Below, in pieces: positions 1 through 8,440 of a DNA stretch of 36,690 nt. The DNA is from Streptomyces malaysiensis subsp. samsunensis (lineage in GTDB: Bacteria; Actinomycetota; Actinomycetes; Streptomycetales; Streptomycetaceae), in assembly GCF_024519315.1 (NCBI RefSeq), contig NZ_JANIIC010000083.1, positions 1 to 36,690 on the forward strand, given 5' to 3'. The notes below the pieces were generated by a model that saw only the letters and a list, made by a program, of their open reading frames with translations, made no database searches and was not told the DNA's origin. Every line of letters starts with the position of its first letter. Position 1 is the stretch's first letter. A program made the position numbers and the translations under genes.

Positions 1-36
1 CCCCGAGTACTTAGTGCTCGGGGCCGAGGCATTTTT
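1..36 (+). terminator. Hairpin followed by a T tract at the left edge
   Basis: CCCCGAGTAC and GTGCTCGGGG form a 10-bp stem (one T-G wobble) around a TTA loop at 1-23, and TTTTT follows at 32-36. This resembles an intrinsic terminator for a plus-strand transcript entering from outside the window. The 8-nt gap between the stem and the T tract is longer than ideal. The upstream gene is not visible. Confidence 0.4.
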
Positions 37-82
37 GCGTTCCCACTCGATCGGATGTTCCACCGGATCGAGTGAAAACGCA
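36..82. other. Long imperfect hairpin
   Basis: TGCGTT (36-41) pairs with AACGCA (77-82). After a 2x2 internal loop, CACTCGATC (44-52) pairs with GATCGAGTG (66-74) around a 13-nt loop. It lies directly after the hairpin at 1-23. It could be a second terminator, part of a structured RNA or a dispersed palindromic repeat. From 83 to 285 no convincing gene is seen: the open frames there have no ribosome binding site and are out-of-frame shadows. Confidence 0.4.
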
Positions 83-285
83 TCAGCATCCTGGCGTGGC
101 AGGTCGGTTGTCACGCAGAGTGGTCAGTGAGGCCGGTCGGCTGGGTCCTGTCGACGAGTGGTCAACAGGCACCGGGGGCGCGACGCCCGAGCTGGCGGAG
201 GGGGAGGTGATGGCCTGTGAGAGTGACGACCTGTGCGGTGAGGGGACGTGGGATGACGCCCCGTCCGTCCTTATATGTGGCGCCG

Positions 286-1548
286 TCAGTTCCCCGATGT
301 GGAGCCGACGGTCGGCTGACCCTCGCCGTTGGCTCCCGGAGAGCCTTCAGGCATTCCCGCGGCGCGGGCGAGCTCGAGGTCGAGCGCCTCGCGCCGGATG
401 CGCTGGTCCATGTAGAGAAGGGCCGTCACACCCGCGCTGATCGGGAAGGTGATGGTCGAGCTGATCACTCCACCGACACCGACCACGATCAGAAAGGTCC
501 AGCCGACGGAGACGGATTCACCGGACAGCCAGTCCATGGCGTTGTCCCCACCGATCACCATGGCGACCAGGCTGGTGGGGATCTCGATGATGGCGCCGAC
601 GATGAAGACCAGGACGACGGCGAGCAGTTGGATGCCGAAGACGCGCCCCCACGCACCGCGCACCAGCTTGAAGGAGCGTCGCAGGGCCTTGACGATCCCC
701 TGCTTCTCCAGCATCAACGCGGGAGCAGCGAGGCTGAAGCGGACCCAGAGCCAGGCGGCGACGCCGGCCCCGGCGAGCCCGCCCAGAGAGGCGAGTGCGG
801 CGCCCTCGCTGGGCACGCCCGCGGCGGCCAGCAGCAGACCCGGCGTCATACCGGCGCCGATGATGGCCACGGCGATGGTGGGGACCAGAAGGAGCAGCCC
901 GCACAGCTGAAGAAGGCGCGGCCTGGCACCCGCCCATGCCTCCTTGGTCGACACGGATCGGCCCAGCACCGCTTGTGCGGCGACCACGGTCAGCAGGGCG
1001 GTGGTGACGATCGTTCCGAGGACGCCGAGCAGCAGGGTGACTCCGCTGTCCCCGAGCGAGTCGCCGACGGCGCGCATCGCCTGACCGATGGTGGCGTCCG
1101 GATCGTTGAGGACATCGCTTTCGTTCCCACGGGCGTCGTTGAACCACAGCCCGGTGGCGGCCGTGATCAGTCCCTGGGTGACGATCGAGACGATCAGCGA
1201 GATCCCGAGGACCGTGCGCCAGTGGGCGCGCATGATCGCCACCGCACCATCAAGGATCTCGCCGATGCTCAGCGGTCGCAGCGGAATGACACCGGGGCGG
1301 GGAGCGGCCGACTGACGCCGGCCGGTGCCCCATCCGCCTGGCGGGGGAGCGTGCGGCCCCGGTGGTGTGGGGCGTCCTCCCGACGCGGCCCAGCTGCCGG
1401 GCGGCGGCTGGCGCCGGGCCCACTGAGCGCCCCATACGGGCTGCTCGGGGGCGGGCTGGTCGGCGGGCTTGCCCTGCTGCTGAGCGCCGTGGTCCGGTTC
1501 GTCGGAAGGGGACGATCCGGGCGGGGCCCAGCCCGGAGAGTCGTTCAT
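286..1548 (-). CDS. Multi-pass membrane protein with Pro-rich N-terminus
   Basis: A 420-residue integral membrane protein. Residues 1-90 are a Pro/Gly/Gln-rich, probably cytoplasmic tail. The rest holds about six hydrophobic segments (near 112-135, 168-195, 212-242, 252-275, 302-335, 347-378) and a short charged C-terminus. The motif around 92-110 (PLSIGEILDGAVAIMRAHW) is typical of actinobacterial membrane proteins annotated as glycerophosphoryl diester phosphodiesterase membrane-domain or DUF7544-like proteins; no catalytic phosphodiesterase domain is present. The ATG at 1548 has GGAG 7 bases upstream. It is divergent from mtnA, as in other Streptomyces, where further membrane and DUF4129-type genes usually follow. 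Its function is unknown; a role in envelope lipid or glycan handling is only a guess. Confidence 0.85.
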   Translation of the reverse strand: MNDSPGWAPPGSSPSDEPDHGAQQQGKPADQPAPEQPVWGAQWARRQPPPGSWAASGGRPTPPGPHAPPPGGWGTGRRQSAAPRPGVIPLRPLSIGEILDGAVAIMRAHWRTVLGISLIVSIVTQGLITAATGLWFNDARGNESDVLNDPDATIGQAMRAVGDSLGDSGVTLLLGVLGTIVTTALLTVVAAQAVLGRSVSTKEAWAGARPRLLQLCGLLLLVPTIAVAIIGAGMTPGLLLAAAGVPSEGAALASLGGLAGAGVAAWLWVRFSLAAPALMLEKQGIVKALRRSFKLVRGAWGRVFGIQLLAVVLVFIVGAIIEIPTSLVAMVIGGDNAMDWLSGESVSVGWTFLIVVGVGGVISSTITFPISAGVTALLYMDQRIRREALDLELARAAGMPEGSPGANGEGQPTVGSTSGN

Positions 1549-1697
1549 CGTCGCTCCGTAGGTTGTTCGTTGACCGGCCGCGGCGTCCGCGGCGGGCGGA
1601 TGTCAGCCATCGTGCCACGGTGCGTTGCGCCTCGTGCCGGTCACTGGGGGCGGCCCGACACTTCAATAGTCGGTGGCGCACAGGGCAAACTGGGCGG

Positions 1698-2855
1698 ATG
1701 GCTGATCAGTATCCGGTGTCCCCGGAAGGCTCCATACCTCCCACTGCCTTGGCGCTGCGCTGGGAGGAGCCCCCGGAGGGGCCCGTACTGGTACTTCTCG
1801 ACCAGACCCGGCTGCCCGCCGAAGAGGTCGATCTGGTGTGCACCGATGTGCCGGCGCTGGTGGAGGCGATTCGCTCCCTCGCCGTGCGCGGCGCCCCGCT
1901 GCTCGGCCTCGCCGGGGCGTACGGGATCGCGCTGGCCGCGGCCCGGGGCTTCGATGTGGACGAGGCCGCCGAATCGCTCGCCCATGCCCGCCCCACCGCC
2001 GTCAACCTCGCCTATGGCGTCCGTCGGGCCGCCGCCGCGTACCACGCCGCGATCCGGGACGACGCGGACGAGGCTCGGGCCGCCGCGGCCGCCCTTGCCG
2101 AGGCCCGTGCCCTGCACCGGGAGGACGCCGAGGCCAGCGACCGTATGGCGGCCCATGGTCGGGCTCTCCTCGATGAGCTGCTGCCCGCGGGTGGTCACCG
2201 GATCCTCACGCACTGCAACACCGGCGCTCTGGTCTCCGGGGGCGAGGGGACCGCCCTCGCCGTGGTCAAGGCGGTGCACCGGGCGGGGCAGCTGCGGCGG
2301 CTCTGGGTGGACGAGACCCGGCCCCTGCTCCAGGGGGCGCGGTTGACCGCGTACGAGGCGGCGCGTGCCGGTATGGCGTACACGCTGCTCGCCGACAACG
2401 CAGCGGGTTCGCTGTTCGCGGCCGGTGAGGTGGACGCGGTGCTGATCGGGGCGGACCGGATCGCGGCGGACGGCTCGGTGGCCAACAAGGTGGGCAGCTA
2501 TCCGCTCGCCGTGCTGGCCCGCTACCACCATGTGCCGTTCGTGGTGGTCGCCCCGACCACCACGGTGGACCCGGCCACCCCCGATGGAGCCGGGATCGAA
2601 GTCGAACAACGCCCTGGATATGAAGTGACGGACATCACAATCCCCTATGCGCCCATCGCCGGGCATGAGGCGGGCGCCGGAGTGCCGGTCGCCCCGCTGG
2701 GCACACAGGCCCGCAATCCGGCTTTCGACGTCACACCACCGGAGTTGGTGACGGCGATTGTCACCGAGCACGGCGTGCTCTCTCCGGTCACCGCGGACGG
2801 TGTCGCCGAGCTGTGTGCCAGGTCACGATCGGGTAATGGGATGATGTCGATATGA
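1698..2855 (+). CDS. mtnA: S-methyl-5-thioribose-1-phosphate isomerase
   Basis: Converts 5-methylthioribose-1-phosphate to 5-methylthioribulose-1-phosphate in the cytoplasmic methionine salvage pathway. The 385-residue product has the family signatures: RGAPLLGLAGAYG (64-76), THCNTGAL with the expected catalytic Cys173, DETRPLLQGARLTAYE (205-220), and IGADRIAADGSVANKVG with the expected catalytic Asp253. It is an eIF2B-alpha-like fold member of normal length. The open frame extends upstream, but ATG 1698 is the sensible start because homology begins soon after it. The stop overlaps the mtrA start in an ATGA arrangement, so translation of the two is probably coupled. No clear promoter was found; TCACTG-N17-CAATAG just upstream is only a weak candidate. 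Confidence 0.95.
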   Translation: MADQYPVSPEGSIPPTALALRWEEPPEGPVLVLLDQTRLPAEEVDLVCTDVPALVEAIRSLAVRGAPLLGLAGAYGIALAAARGFDVDEAAESLAHARPTAVNLAYGVRRAAAAYHAAIRDDADEARAAAAALAEARALHREDAEASDRMAAHGRALLDELLPAGGHRILTHCNTGALVSGGEGTALAVVKAVHRAGQLRRLWVDETRPLLQGARLTAYEAARAGMAYTLLADNAAGSLFAAGEVDAVLIGADRIAADGSVANKVGSYPLAVLARYHHVPFVVVAPTTTVDPATPDGAGIEVEQRPGYEVTDITIPYAPIAGHEAGAGVPVAPLGTQARNPAFDVTPPELVTAIVTEHGVLSPVTADGVAELCARSRSGNGMMSI

Positions 2856-3529
2856 AGGGACGCGTCCTTGTCGTCGACGACGACACCGCACTGGCAGAGA
2901 TGCTCGGCATCGTGCTGCGCGGCGAAGGCTTTGAACCGTCGTTCGTGTCGGACGGCGACAAGGCTCTTGCCGCTTTCCGCGAGACCAAGCCCGATCTTGT
3001 GCTGCTCGATCTGATGCTGCCCGGCCGGGACGGCATCGAGGTATGCCGGCTGATCCGGGCCGAGTCCGGGGTGCCGATCGTCATGCTCACGGCCAAGAGT
3101 GACACGGTCGATGTGGTGGTCGGGCTCGAGTCCGGGGCGGATGACTACATCGTCAAGCCGTTCAAGCCGAAGGAGCTGGTGGCCCGGATCCGGGCGCGGC
3201 TGAGGCGCTCCGAGGAGCCGGCGCCGGAGCAGCTGGCCATCGGCGATCTGATGATCGACGTGGCGGGGCACTCGGTGAAGCGGGACGGCCAGTCGATAGC
3301 GCTGACTCCGCTGGAGTTCGACCTTCTGGTGGCGCTGGCCCGTAAGCCGTGGCAGGTGTTCACCCGCGAGGTGCTGCTCGAGCAGGTGTGGGGCTATCGG
3401 CATGCTGCCGACACCCGGCTGGTCAATGTGCATGTGCAGCGGCTGCGGTCGAAGGTCGAGAAGGACCCCGAGCGGCCGGAGATCGTGGTGACCGTGCGCG
3501 GTGTCGGCTACAAGGCCGGGCCCAGCTGA
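2852..3529 (+). CDS. mtrA: MtrA, OmpR/PhoB-type response regulator
   Basis: DNA-binding response regulator of the MtrAB-LpqB system, which in Streptomyces and Mycobacterium links envelope or cell-cycle state to development, cell-wall genes and (in Streptomyces) antibiotic production. The 225 residues have a receiver domain (acidic D9-D11, phosphoacceptor D53 in LLDLMLPG, T80, K102) and a C-terminal winged helix (about 127-222) with the LTPLEFDLL start and the RLVNVHVQRLRSKVE recognition region. It is near-identical to my memory of the S. coelicolor protein. It overlaps the mtnA stop by 4 bp and has only a weak ribosome binding site, which fits translational coupling. mtrB begins 1 bp after its stop. 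Confidence 0.98.
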   Translation: MKGRVLVVDDDTALAEMLGIVLRGEGFEPSFVSDGDKALAAFRETKPDLVLLDLMLPGRDGIEVCRLIRAESGVPIVMLTAKSDTVDVVVGLESGADDYIVKPFKPKELVARIRARLRRSEEPAPEQLAIGDLMIDVAGHSVKRDGQSIALTPLEFDLLVALARKPWQVFTREVLLEQVWGYRHAADTRLVNVHVQRLRSKVEKDPERPEIVVTVRGVGYKAGPS

Positions 3530-3530
3530 G

Positions 3531-5567
3531 ATGAGCGGTGGTACGGCGCCGCAGCCCGGGGGACCGGGAGGCGGGGCTCCGGAGGGTGCCCGGATGGGGC
3601 GGCCCGACCCGGCGGGCGAGATACCGCTGCTGCGGAGGCTGTGGAGCGGTGGACATCTGCTGCCCGACGGGGCGTCCGGAGGGCCGGCCCATCCGTTGAT
3701 CCGGCTGTTCGGCCGGTGGGTGCGCCGTCCGCTGCTGCCCGCTGCCCGGCTGTGGCGGCGGAACATCCAGTTGCGGGTGGTCGCCACCACGCTGCTGATG
3801 TCGCTCGGCGTCGTGCTGCTGTTGGGCCTGGTGGTCATCGGGCAGGTGCGCAACGGGCTGCTGGACGCCAAGCGCCATGCGGCGCAGGGGCAGGCCGTCG
3901 GCGGGTTCGAGGTGGCCGAGCAGATGGCCGACCGCAAGAGCGACAACCGTGGCCAGGACGGGGCCGGGGCGGGTGCCCAGGACTCAGGGGCGTGGCTGAA
4001 CGCGCTGGTGGAGCAGCTCGCCAGCGGTGGCAAGGGCGCGTATTCGGTGGTGGCGCTCAGCTCGGACTCCGGTGAGACGCCGTATGTGGCCAGCCGGGGG
4101 CCGAGGGCCTCGGGCGATGTCCAGCCGGACAGCGTGCCCGCCGATCTGCGCCGTCGGGTGGACGAGGGCCGGACCGCGCCGTATGAGCGCTACGGAAAGA
4201 TCGTGCACGCGGGTTCCGGGGACGCCGAGCCCGCGTTGATCATCGGCAAGCGCCTGGACGACAACAACGGCGACGCCTACCAGCTGTACTACCTCTTCCC
4301 GTTCAGCCAGGAGGAGAAGTCGCTGAGCCTGGTCAAGGGCACCCTGGCCACGGCGGGGGTGTTCGTGGTCGTACTGCTCGGGGCCATCGCCTGGGTGGTG
4401 GTGCGGCAGGTCGTGACGCCCGTAAGGATGGCGGCCGGGATCTCCGAGCGGCTGGCGGCCGGTCTGCTCCAGGAGCGGATGAAGGTCACCGGCGAGGACG
4501 ACATCGCCCGCCTGGGGGAGTCGTTCAACAAGATGGCGCAGAACCTCCAGCTCAAGATCCAGCAGCTGGAGGAGCTCTCCCGGATGCAGCGCCGCTTCGT
4601 CTCCGATGTCTCCCATGAGCTGCGCACCCCGCTGACGACCGTAAGGATGGCGGCGGACGTCATCCATGAGGCGCGTGAGGACTTCGATCCGATCACCGCG
4701 CGCTCCGCCGAGCTGCTGTGGGGCCAGGTCGACCGTTTCGAGTCGCTGCTCAGCGATCTGCTGGAGATCAGCCGGTTCGACGCGGGTGCGGCGGCGCTGG
4801 AGGCCGAGCCGATCGATCTGCGCGATGTGGTGCACCGGGTGGTGGACGGGGCCGAGCCGCTCGCCGAGGCCAAGGGCACCCGGATCCTGGTGCGGGGCGC
4901 CGAGGCGCCGGTGATCGCGGAGGCCGACCCCCGCCGGGTCGAGCGGGTGCTGCGCAATCTGGTGGTCAACGCCGTGGAGCACGGTGAGGGCCGCGATGTG
5001 GTGGTGCGGCTGGCGACGGCGGGCGGTGCGGTGGCCGTCGCGGTGCGGGACTACGGCGTGGGGCTCAAGCCCGGCGAGGCGACACGGGTGTTCAACCGCT
5101 TCTGGCGGGCCGATCCGGCCCGTGCGCGCACCACCGGCGGCACCGGTCTGGGCCTGTCGATCGCGGTGGAGGACGCGCGGCTGCACGGCGGCTGGCTCCA
5201 GGCGTGGGGCGAGCCGGGCGGCGGTTCGCAGTTCCGGCTGACGCTGCCGCGCACCGCGGGTGATGTGCTGCGCGGTTCGCCGATCCCCCTGGAGCCCGCG
5301 GACTCCCGGCGCAACCGCCGGCCGGATGACACCGGGGCCGCGCAGCCCCCGGCGGAGCGGCTGGCGGCGGTGCCCGCGCAGCCGCGGTCCCCGCTGCCCG
5401 CCGACGCCGCGGCGCCCTCGGCCGACCCCACGGCCCTGCCGGGCAATGGGGCGCGGGTGGTGCGCGGCGCCCCGGAGACGCCGTCCGACGGGCCGCGTGG
5501 CGGCCGGGAGACGGCCGCCCGGCCGACGACATCGAACGAAGGGGAGGGCCGCCCTCGTGGGCGCTGA
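3531..5567 (+). CDS. mtrB: MtrB, membrane sensor histidine kinase
   Basis: Sensor kinase partner of MtrA, 678 residues from ATG 3531. In order: a Gly/Pro-rich cytoplasmic tail (1-78), TM1 (about 81-104), an extracytoplasmic sensor region (105-268), TM2 (about 270-292), HAMP (293-345), HisKA with phosphoacceptor H362 in SDVSHELRTPLTT, then an HATPase_c domain with the N box (LRNLVVNAVEH, near 475-484), DYGVGL and GGTGLGLS. A roughly 95-residue Pro/Ala/Arg-rich tail follows the kinase core. The frame opens at 3501 inside mtrA, but ATG 3531 directly after the mtrA stop is preferred. lpqB starts within its last codons, so the three genes look like one translationally coupled unit. Confidence 0.96.
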   Translation: MSGGTAPQPGGPGGGAPEGARMGRPDPAGEIPLLRRLWSGGHLLPDGASGGPAHPLIRLFGRWVRRPLLPAARLWRRNIQLRVVATTLLMSLGVVLLLGLVVIGQVRNGLLDAKRHAAQGQAVGGFEVAEQMADRKSDNRGQDGAGAGAQDSGAWLNALVEQLASGGKGAYSVVALSSDSGETPYVASRGPRASGDVQPDSVPADLRRRVDEGRTAPYERYGKIVHAGSGDAEPALIIGKRLDDNNGDAYQLYYLFPFSQEEKSLSLVKGTLATAGVFVVVLLGAIAWVVVRQVVTPVRMAAGISERLAAGLLQERMKVTGEDDIARLGESFNKMAQNLQLKIQQLEELSRMQRRFVSDVSHELRTPLTTVRMAADVIHEAREDFDPITARSAELLWGQVDRFESLLSDLLEISRFDAGAAALEAEPIDLRDVVHRVVDGAEPLAEAKGTRILVRGAEAPVIAEADPRRVERVLRNLVVNAVEHGEGRDVVVRLATAGGAVAVAVRDYGVGLKPGEATRVFNRFWRADPARARTTGGTGLGLSIAVEDARLHGGWLQAWGEPGGGSQFRLTLPRTAGDVLRGSPIPLEPADSRRNRRPDDTGAAQPPAERLAAVPAQPRSPLPADAAAPSADPTALPGNGARVVRGAPETPSDGPRGGRETAARPTTSNEGEGRPRGR

Positions 5568-7434
5568 CCGTGCCGACCGTCGCCGTTTTAGCCGCCGTGC
5601 GCGCCGCCCGGGCGGCCGGGGCCTGAGCGCGCCGGTGCTGCTGGCCTGTGGCGCCCTGCTGCTGTCCGGCTGTGCCTCGATGCCCGACAGCGGCGATGTG
5701 CGGCGGGTGGACTCCTCGCCGCGCTCCGACGTCGATTCCCAGGTGCGGGTGTACGGGGTGAGTCCGGGCAAGGGTGAGCAGCCCGCGGAGCTGGTCTCCG
5801 GCTTCCTGGAGGCCACGACGAGCGACGAGGAGAACTTCGGCACCGCGAAGGAGTACCTGACCAAGAGCGCGATCAAGCGGTGGCAGCCGTTCGCGGCCAC
5901 CACCGTGCTGGAGCAGGCGCCGGACGTTCGGGTGGAAACGGATCCCGGCGACCGGGACGGCAGCGGTAAGACGGTCGTGCTGTCGGGCAAGCGGATCGCC
6001 GTCGTGGACGACACACACGCCTACAAGCCCGATGAGCAGCCGTACGAGGAGCGCATCCATCTCACGCTGAGCGGTTCGGAGTGGCGGATCGACGGGCCGC
6101 CGCGGGGGCTGATCCTCGGCGAGTCCGACTTCCAGCGCATCTACCGCTCGGTCAATAAGTACTACTTCGCCGATCTGGGTCCGGACGCCGAGGAGTCGAG
6201 GGCCGGGGACAACGTGCTGGTGGCCGATCCGGTCTATGTGCGGCGCCGTATCGACCCGGTGACCGCGACCGTCAAGGCGCTGCTGGACGGTCCGACGGGG
6301 TGGCTGGAGCCGGTGGTCAGCAGCTCCTTCCCCCGTGGTGCGGCGCTCGGCAGCCGGGGTGAGCGGCTCTCGCTGGACGATTCGAACGCGCTGAAGATCC
6401 GGCTGAACGACCGGGCGGCGCGGATCAGCGCGCCGCGCTGTGCCCGGATGGCGGCGCAGACGCTGTTCACGGTCCAGGATCTGGGAGAGGGATCGTCCCA
6501 GGTCAGCGGGGTGCGGCTGGAGCGGCAGAACGGTTCGGAGCTATGTGCCCTCTCCAGTGACGGGGCGCGTGCCTATGCCCCGGACGGGGTCGAGGGCCAT
6601 CCGCGGCACCAGTATTTCGTCGACTCCGAGCATCGGATGGTCCGATTGTCCGATGACGAGGACCGGCCACGGCCGGTTCCGGGGCCGTTCGGGGCCGAGG
6701 GCGCGGGTCTGGGCTCGGTGGCCGTCTCCCGCGATGAGCGGGACGTGGCGGGTGTCACGGCCGATGGCCAGTCGCTGTACGTGAGCGAGTTGGCGGCCGC
6801 CGCGGAGCGCGGCAAGGTGCGGCTGCGCAGCCGGGGCGGCAGCGTGGAGCACGGTCTGACGGCGCCGAGCTGGGACGGTCTTGGCGGTCTGTGGGTGGCC
6901 GACCGGGATCCGCGGCGGCCGAGGCTGCTGCGGCTGCGGGGCGGCACCGGACCGGCGGACGAGGTGGCGCTGCCGCGGCTGGACGGCGGCCGGATCACGG
7001 CGCTGCGGGTGTCCGCGGACGGTTCCAGGATCGCGATGCTGGTCAAGCGGTCCGGCCACACCACGCTGCGGCTCGGCCGGATCGAGCGCCGGGGTACCGA
7101 GGCCGCCCCGAAGCTGTCGGTCGGGGCGCTGCGGGCGGTCGCGCCGAAGCTGGAGGACGTGGACACCTTCTCCTGGGCGGGCGACAGCCGGCTGGTGGTC
7201 GCGGGCCGGGAGTCGGACGGGGTGCAGCAGCTGCAATACGTGGAGACGGACGGCTCCCCGTCGAACGTCCCGGAGGTGCCGGGGCCGAACGGGGTGCAGT
7301 CGATCGGTGCCTCGGAGGACCAGACGCGGCCGCTGATCGCCGAGACCAGGGAGAACGGCATCGTGCGGCTGCTGCCGAACACCGACTGGAAGACCGTGGA
7401 CCAGGACGGTTCGGGGCCGGTCTACCCCGGTTAG
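5557..7434 (+). CDS. lpqB: LpqB, lipoprotein partner of MtrAB
   Basis: Surface lipoprotein that in mycobacteria interacts with the MtrB sensor domain and modulates MtrA phosphorylation. The 625-residue product starts at GTG 5557, chosen because GGGGAGGG lies 8 bases upstream and a signal peptide follows at once: basic n-region (RRRFSRRARR), hydrophobic core, and lipobox LSGC with lipidated Cys39. Residues about 190-320 match the GerMN-type domain of the family, and the C-terminal half is a beta-propeller-like region. The start codon lies inside the mtrB reading frame (11-bp overlap including the mtrB stop), so coupling to mtrB is likely. A 33-bp tandem repeat follows about 20 bp after the stop. 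Confidence 0.95.
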   Translation: MGADRADRRRFSRRARRPGGRGLSAPVLLACGALLLSGCASMPDSGDVRRVDSSPRSDVDSQVRVYGVSPGKGEQPAELVSGFLEATTSDEENFGTAKEYLTKSAIKRWQPFAATTVLEQAPDVRVETDPGDRDGSGKTVVLSGKRIAVVDDTHAYKPDEQPYEERIHLTLSGSEWRIDGPPRGLILGESDFQRIYRSVNKYYFADLGPDAEESRAGDNVLVADPVYVRRRIDPVTATVKALLDGPTGWLEPVVSSSFPRGAALGSRGERLSLDDSNALKIRLNDRAARISAPRCARMAAQTLFTVQDLGEGSSQVSGVRLERQNGSELCALSSDGARAYAPDGVEGHPRHQYFVDSEHRMVRLSDDEDRPRPVPGPFGAEGAGLGSVAVSRDERDVAGVTADGQSLYVSELAAAAERGKVRLRSRGGSVEHGLTAPSWDGLGGLWVADRDPRRPRLLRLRGGTGPADEVALPRLDGGRITALRVSADGSRIAMLVKRSGHTTLRLGRIERRGTEAAPKLSVGALRAVAPKLEDVDTFSWAGDSRLVVAGRESDGVQQLQYVETDGSPSNVPEVPGPNGVQSIGASEDQTRPLIAETRENGIVRLLPNTDWKTVDQDGSGPVYPG

Positions 7435-7455
7435 GGCACGGTCACGAGCCCGGTC

Positions 7456-7550
7456 GGTCGGCTCTGTCCCGGTCGGGCGGGCTGCCCCGGTCGGCTCTGT
7501 CCCGGTCGGGCGGGCTGCCCCGGTCGGCTCTGTCCCGGTCGGGCTGCCCC
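7456..7550. repeat. 33-bp tandem repeat, about 3 copies
   Basis: Unit beginning GGTCGGCTCTGTCCCGG, 33 bp long. The copies at 7456-7488 and 7489-7521 are identical; the third (7522-7550) lacks 4 bp. It lies between the lpqB stop and the ComF-like gene. The identity of the first two copies suggests recent slippage. No function is visible. Confidence 0.9.
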
Positions 7551-7607
7551 GTCGGGTGGGGCGGCCACGGCGTGTCCTAGGCCAGAACACCGATCGGGGG
7601 TGGCTGG

Positions 7608-7634
7608 TTGTCCACATGTGCGCGGTTGTCCACA
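7608..7634 (+). promoter_or_regulatory. Two perfect DnaA boxes in direct repeat
   Basis: TTGTCCACA occurs at 7608-7616 and again at 7626-7634, in the same orientation, 18 bp start to start. This is the consensus DnaA box of Streptomyces. The pair lies in the leader of the ComF-like gene, 42 bp before its ATG. It may be a DnaA-controlled operator or a titration site. Confidence 0.7.
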
Positions 7635-7675
7635 GGGGGTGGCGCGGTGGCCCGGCCGCCGGGACAGTGGTGGTC

Positions 7676-8440
7676 ATGCGGGGCTGGTGGCAGGAGATCG
7701 CCGATCTGGTGCTGCCGGGCGACTGCGCCGGATGCGGTCGGCCGGGCGGCACGTTGTGTGGCCATTGCCGTGGGGCGCTGCACGGTTCCGGGGCGCGCCG
7801 GGTGGAGCCGAGCCCGGTGCCGCCGGGGCTGCCGGTGGTCCATGCGGCGGTGGATTACGTGGACGAGGCGCGGGCGGTGCTGCTCGCGCACAAGGAGCGG
7901 GGAGCGCTGAGGCTGGCGCGGCCGCTGGGCGAGGCGCTGGCGAGAGCGGTGCGGGCGGCCTGTTCCGGGCCCGGTGCGGAGTCCCGGGGGCGGGTGGCAG
8001 CGAGATCGGGCGCCATATGCGGGGCGACTCCGGGGGCCGGACCGGGGGCGAGACCCCGCGGGTGCCTGCTGCTGGTGCCGGTGCCATCGGCCCGGCGCGC
8101 GGTGGGTGCCCGGGGCCATGACCCGGCCCGGCGGATCGCGCTGGCCGCGGCGGGTGTGCTGCGCGGTGGCGGGCGCCCGGTGAGGGTTCCGGCGGTGCTG
8201 CGCCAGCGGCGCCGGGTGACCGACCAGTCGGGGCTGGACGCGCGGCAGCGGCGGGCCAATGTGACGGGCGCGCTGGGGGCGGTCCCCGGTAGTGCGCGGC
8301 TGCTGGCGGCGGGCCCGGTCGTCCTGGTGGACGATCTGATGACGACGGGGGCGTCGCTCGCGGAGGCGGCGCGGGCGGTGACCGCGGCCGGTGGGCTGGT
8401 CATCGGTGCGGCCGTGGTGGCCGCACCGCTGATGCCCTGA
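7676..8440 (+). CDS. ComF-family phosphoribosyltransferase-like protein
   Basis: A 254-residue ComF-family protein. The N-terminus has a zinc-ribbon-like pattern CxxC-x7-CxxC (Cys17, 20, 28, 31), the middle has VPVPSARRAVGARGHDPARRIA (the ComF version of the VPxxxxRxxxRG motif), and the C-terminus has the PRPP-binding loop VVLVDDLMTTGAS (about 216-228). In naturally competent bacteria ComF helps bring single-stranded DNA in; in Streptomyces the role is not known. A Gly/Ala-rich insertion lies around 100-130. ATG 7676 is chosen; in-frame GTGs at 7667 and 7670 are alternatives and no ribosome binding site is strong. Two DnaA boxes sit just upstream. The symbol is left blank because function is not assured. 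Confidence 0.88.
   Translation: MRGWWQEIADLVLPGDCAGCGRPGGTLCGHCRGALHGSGARRVEPSPVPPGLPVVHAAVDYVDEARAVLLAHKERGALRLARPLGEALARAVRAACSGPGAESRGRVAARSGAICGATPGAGPGARPRGCLLLVPVPSARRAVGARGHDPARRIALAAAGVLRGGGRPVRVPAVLRQRRRVTDQSGLDARQRRANVTGALGAVPGSARLLAAGPVVLVDDLMTTGASLAEAARAVTAAGGLVIGAAVVAAPLMP

Noticed and set aside
72..440. Plus-strand open frame at the left end
   Set aside because: It overlaps the membrane protein's 3' end, has no ribosome binding site and reads as Arg/Gly/Pro-rich sequence typical of a shadow frame in high-GC DNA.
217..2346. Long plus-strand frame of 709 codons opposite the membrane protein and across mtnA
   Set aside because: It is antisense to one real gene and out of frame with another; its composition (D, G, R, Q) is that of a reading shadow.
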